This document shows positions 61,943 to 64,000 of a DNA stretch of 64,000 nucleotides, in pieces. The DNA is from Azolla caroliniana. Taxonomy: Eukaryota; Polypodiophyta. Every line of letters starts with the position of its first letter. Within the stretch, counting starts at the first letter, position 1. The notes under the pieces were generated by a model, which saw only the letters and a list, made by a program, of their open reading frames with translations, had not been told where the DNA came from and did not search any database. Location: positions 8,618,001 through 8,682,000 of the forward strand of contig JBHGNT010000015.1 of the NCBI GenBank assembly GCA_043228905.1, in the 5' to 3' direction. A program made the translations under genes and the position numbers.

Positions 61943-63297
61943 GTCGCGAAAATACGACGAGGATACGTGAACGTTGAGGCAAGACCCCGGGGCCTTTGTC
62001 TAGAGGATATCAAATTCGTGTATTTATATACTAAGAATTAACCGAAATGAGAAAGATTAACAAATTTTCATTAATAAAAGGGAAAGAAAGATTACAATCA
62101 ATCCCAAGATTGGGATTACAAAAGTTTTATCTTATGGAGATGATTAGAATAATAGATTAGAAGAAATAAGAGATTATGATTCTTGAGTGATATGGCTTTG
62201 ACAAGGAATTTTGGATTTTGAGAGATTGCTTCCGTATGGAGATTATGGTTTACTTGAGAGCTAGCTTCCGTAGGGAAGATTAGGGTTCTTCGCTTCCATA
62301 AGATAAGAGAGCTCTCCCCAACAAAAGAAAAAAAATTTAGATCATATGGAGAGTCCTCGTGTAGAAAAAAAAATGGAATAAATATGGAGTTCTCTCTTGA
62401 TCATAGCCTTTTCACTTTTTGTTGCATGGCCTCTACTTTTAGTTGCCTAGCTTTTTCTTTTGGTTGCATGTGACTGTCCACATGACCTTTACTTTTTCCA
62501 TGCACTCCCTTCTTTAGTTGCTTGCGTCCACATGGCCTTTACTTTAGTTCTCTTCACTTTACTTTAGTTTGTTGCATGATCCAATCTTTCGTCCGTCCGC
62601 GTCCAACATCGTCCGGTAGCTGGTTCCATTTTGCTTGCCGGTCGGTTCCGGTTCCGATTTTACTTGCCGGCCGGTTCCGGTTTTGCTTGCCGACCGGTTT
62701 CCGGTTTTGCTTGCCGGCCGGTTTCCGGTTTGCATACCCGTTCCGGTTCCGGTTTTGCTTACCGGCCGGTTTCTGGTTTTGCTTCCCGGCCGGTTTCCGG
62801 TTTTGCTTACCAGCCGGTTTGCATACCCATTCCGGTTCCGGTTTTGCATACCGGCCGGTTTCCGGATTGCATACCGGCCAGTTTCCGGATTGCATACCGG
62901 CCCGTTTTCGGATTTGCTTACCGACCCATTTCCGGTAAACCGGACCCGTTTTCCGGATTTGCTTACTGGCCGCTTTCCGGTTTTAGGGAATTTGGCCACC
63001 ATCATCCATCAAGACAAAGTGGCCAAAGTGCTCTTAGCACAAATGAAAAATGAGGGAGCTCAAGGTGTTTATATAGCCAGGGCCTTAACTTTCCTATCTA
63101 TATGGGATAGTTCTAATTTCTCTATCTAATCAAACTTCATTTTCCCATAACTTGATATGTATTTCTCCATTTTGTATATAGTAAAATACATTTTGAAGCT
63201 CTTGAGTATATCCATCTTTCTATAGTAAGCTACTAATCTAATCTATAATAATTTTTTCATTAGTTTTTTTACATAGTGTGTGAAGATTCACACGACA
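61943..63297 (-). mobile_element. G2 5' LTR
   Basis: 1355 bp, same ends as the 3' copy. Differences outside the repeat are a handful of substitutions and 1-2-bp indels, so the insertion is recent. Confidence 0.92.
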
Positions 63298-64000
63298 ACG
63301 GGCATAACTCCGACTACGAAGATCATGGCAGAATGTATGGGCACAACTCCGACTACGAAGATCATAGCGGAATGTATGCACACAACTCCGACCGTGGCGG
63401 AATTTTCATGATGAAACATAGAGCAAACTCTATCTCGGCCGCTACCTCAACTAGTGCCTCCGGCCCGGAAGACGTATGGTTTGTGGATTCCGGTGCCTCA
63501 AACCATATGACATCGCATCAAGAATGGTTCCGAGAACTTCGAGAGCCGGACCGACCCGGCTATGTCGAAACCGGAGACGACACTACGCACCCGATTCGGC
63601 ACATTGGAAATGTTCCATTCGGAAAAGAAGGTAAGCAAAATTACATTAAAAATGTCTTGCATGTACCGACCATTACGAAGATTTTGGTCTCCGTCGGCCA
63701 AATTGTAGAGCAAGGGATGCAAGCTCAATTTAATCAAGGTGGTTGCTTCATCGAAAAAGAGGGCCGACTCATCGCACGCGGATGAAGAGAGGGCCGAATG
63801 TTCATTCTCGACTCACAGGAGATGAAATTGGCCATGTTCGCAAAGGGCATAAAAGCCAACTCCGACATAGAGCTATGGCACAATTGAATCGGCCACATCA
63901 ATCTCAACAAACTCAAAGCAATGAAATCGAAAGGAGTAGTCATCGGACTCCCGACATTCAAAGAGAAGGAGATTGAAGGTGTATGCGAAGCGTGCCAATT
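63298..64000 (+). pseudogene. C11 protease and GAG-pre-integrase start
   Basis: Resumes the 39-bp repeats (HNSDYEDHGRMYG, HNSDYEDHSGMYA), then VWFVDSGASNHMTSHQEWF (DSGA protease, ~63475-63530), VETGDDTTHPIRHIGN, IKNVLHVPTITKILVSVGQI, GGCFIEKEGRLIARG, a stop (63783), REGRMFILDSQEMK, IELWHN and CEACQ. Only two stops are seen. It continues beyond the window. Confidence 0.9.

Larger units (their letters stand above)
55814..63297 (-). mobile_element. G2: young gypsy element lacking RT, minus strand
   Basis: LTRs 61943-63297 (5') and 55814-57261 (3') are nearly identical outside a variable repeat. It carries a primer site, gag, protease, a 770-codon pol ORF without RT, a stem-loop and a polypurine tract. 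AAGG to the left and ACGG to the right suggest a 4-bp duplication with one change. The C11 reading resumes exactly on the other side. Confidence 0.93.
54333..64000 (+). mobile_element. C11: copia element (runs off the window)
   Basis: 5' LTR, primer site, gag and protease are present in order, with G2 inserted between gag zinc knuckle and protease. Only the 5' half lies in the window. It is C3-like in gag and LTR. Confidence 0.9.

Noticed and set aside
1-64000. Endogenous pararetrovirus or envelope-bearing retrovirus
   Set aside because: No movement-protein, coat or envelope-like frame was seen. All RT and integrase motifs fit copia or gypsy order.

Overview
The window looks like repeat-rich nuclear DNA of a land plant, most likely a seed plant. 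The evidence is stacked Ty1/copia and Ty3/gypsy LTR retrotransposons, tRNA-Met and probably tRNA-Trp primer binding sites, AT-rich microsatellites, and no bacterial gene organisation. I found no intact host gene. Almost every readable frame is retrotransposon gag or pol, broken to varying degrees. Element names used here (C0-C11 for copia, G1-G6 for gypsy) are local labels only.

Layout. (1) 1-10613 is a copia nest. C1 sits in the 3' LTR of C0 with a perfect 5-bp target duplication. C0 abuts the reverse transcriptase of C2, and C2 abuts the RNase H of C7. (2) 11672-14560 is a decayed DNA-transposon-like gene: proline-rich repeats, a DDE-like transposase, and a 1-kb block of the palindrome TAGCTAATTAGCTA. 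More of that repeat lies at 22409-22575 and 24810-24870. (3) 15290-22408 is gypsy G1, with an antisense copia fragment inside its pro gene and a deletion joining reverse transcriptase to the end of integrase. (4) 22587-28035 holds unidentified minus-strand frames, a conventional gypsy fragment (G4), a minus-strand copia 3' end (C6), and LTR-like DNA with a tRNA-like motif. (5) 28036-42495 is gypsy G3, carrying two smaller LTR elements: G5, which itself contains a copia solo LTR, and G6. (6) 42496-48400 is minus-strand copia C5, split by copia C3, which in turn holds a gypsy solo LTR. (7) 48386-54332 holds fragments C8 (+), C9 (-) and C10 (+). (8) 54333-64000 is copia C11, running off the window, with the young gypsy G2 (55814-63297, minus strand) inside it.

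G1, G2, G3 and G6 form one gypsy clade. They share gag, a tRNA-Trp-like primer site, and a polypurine tract preceded by a small stem-loop that shows a compensatory base change. G1-G3 also share a DHGSE-type protease and a T-run where pro and pol change frame. G1 and G2 have lost complementary parts of pol: G1 lost RNase H plus the integrase core, and G2 lost reverse transcriptase. G6 is essentially gag only. A copia family (C1, C5, C6) carries a conserved hydrophilic extension after RNase H. These shared features are the most interesting material here; the rest is a record of nested insertion, deletion, template switching and tandem expansion.
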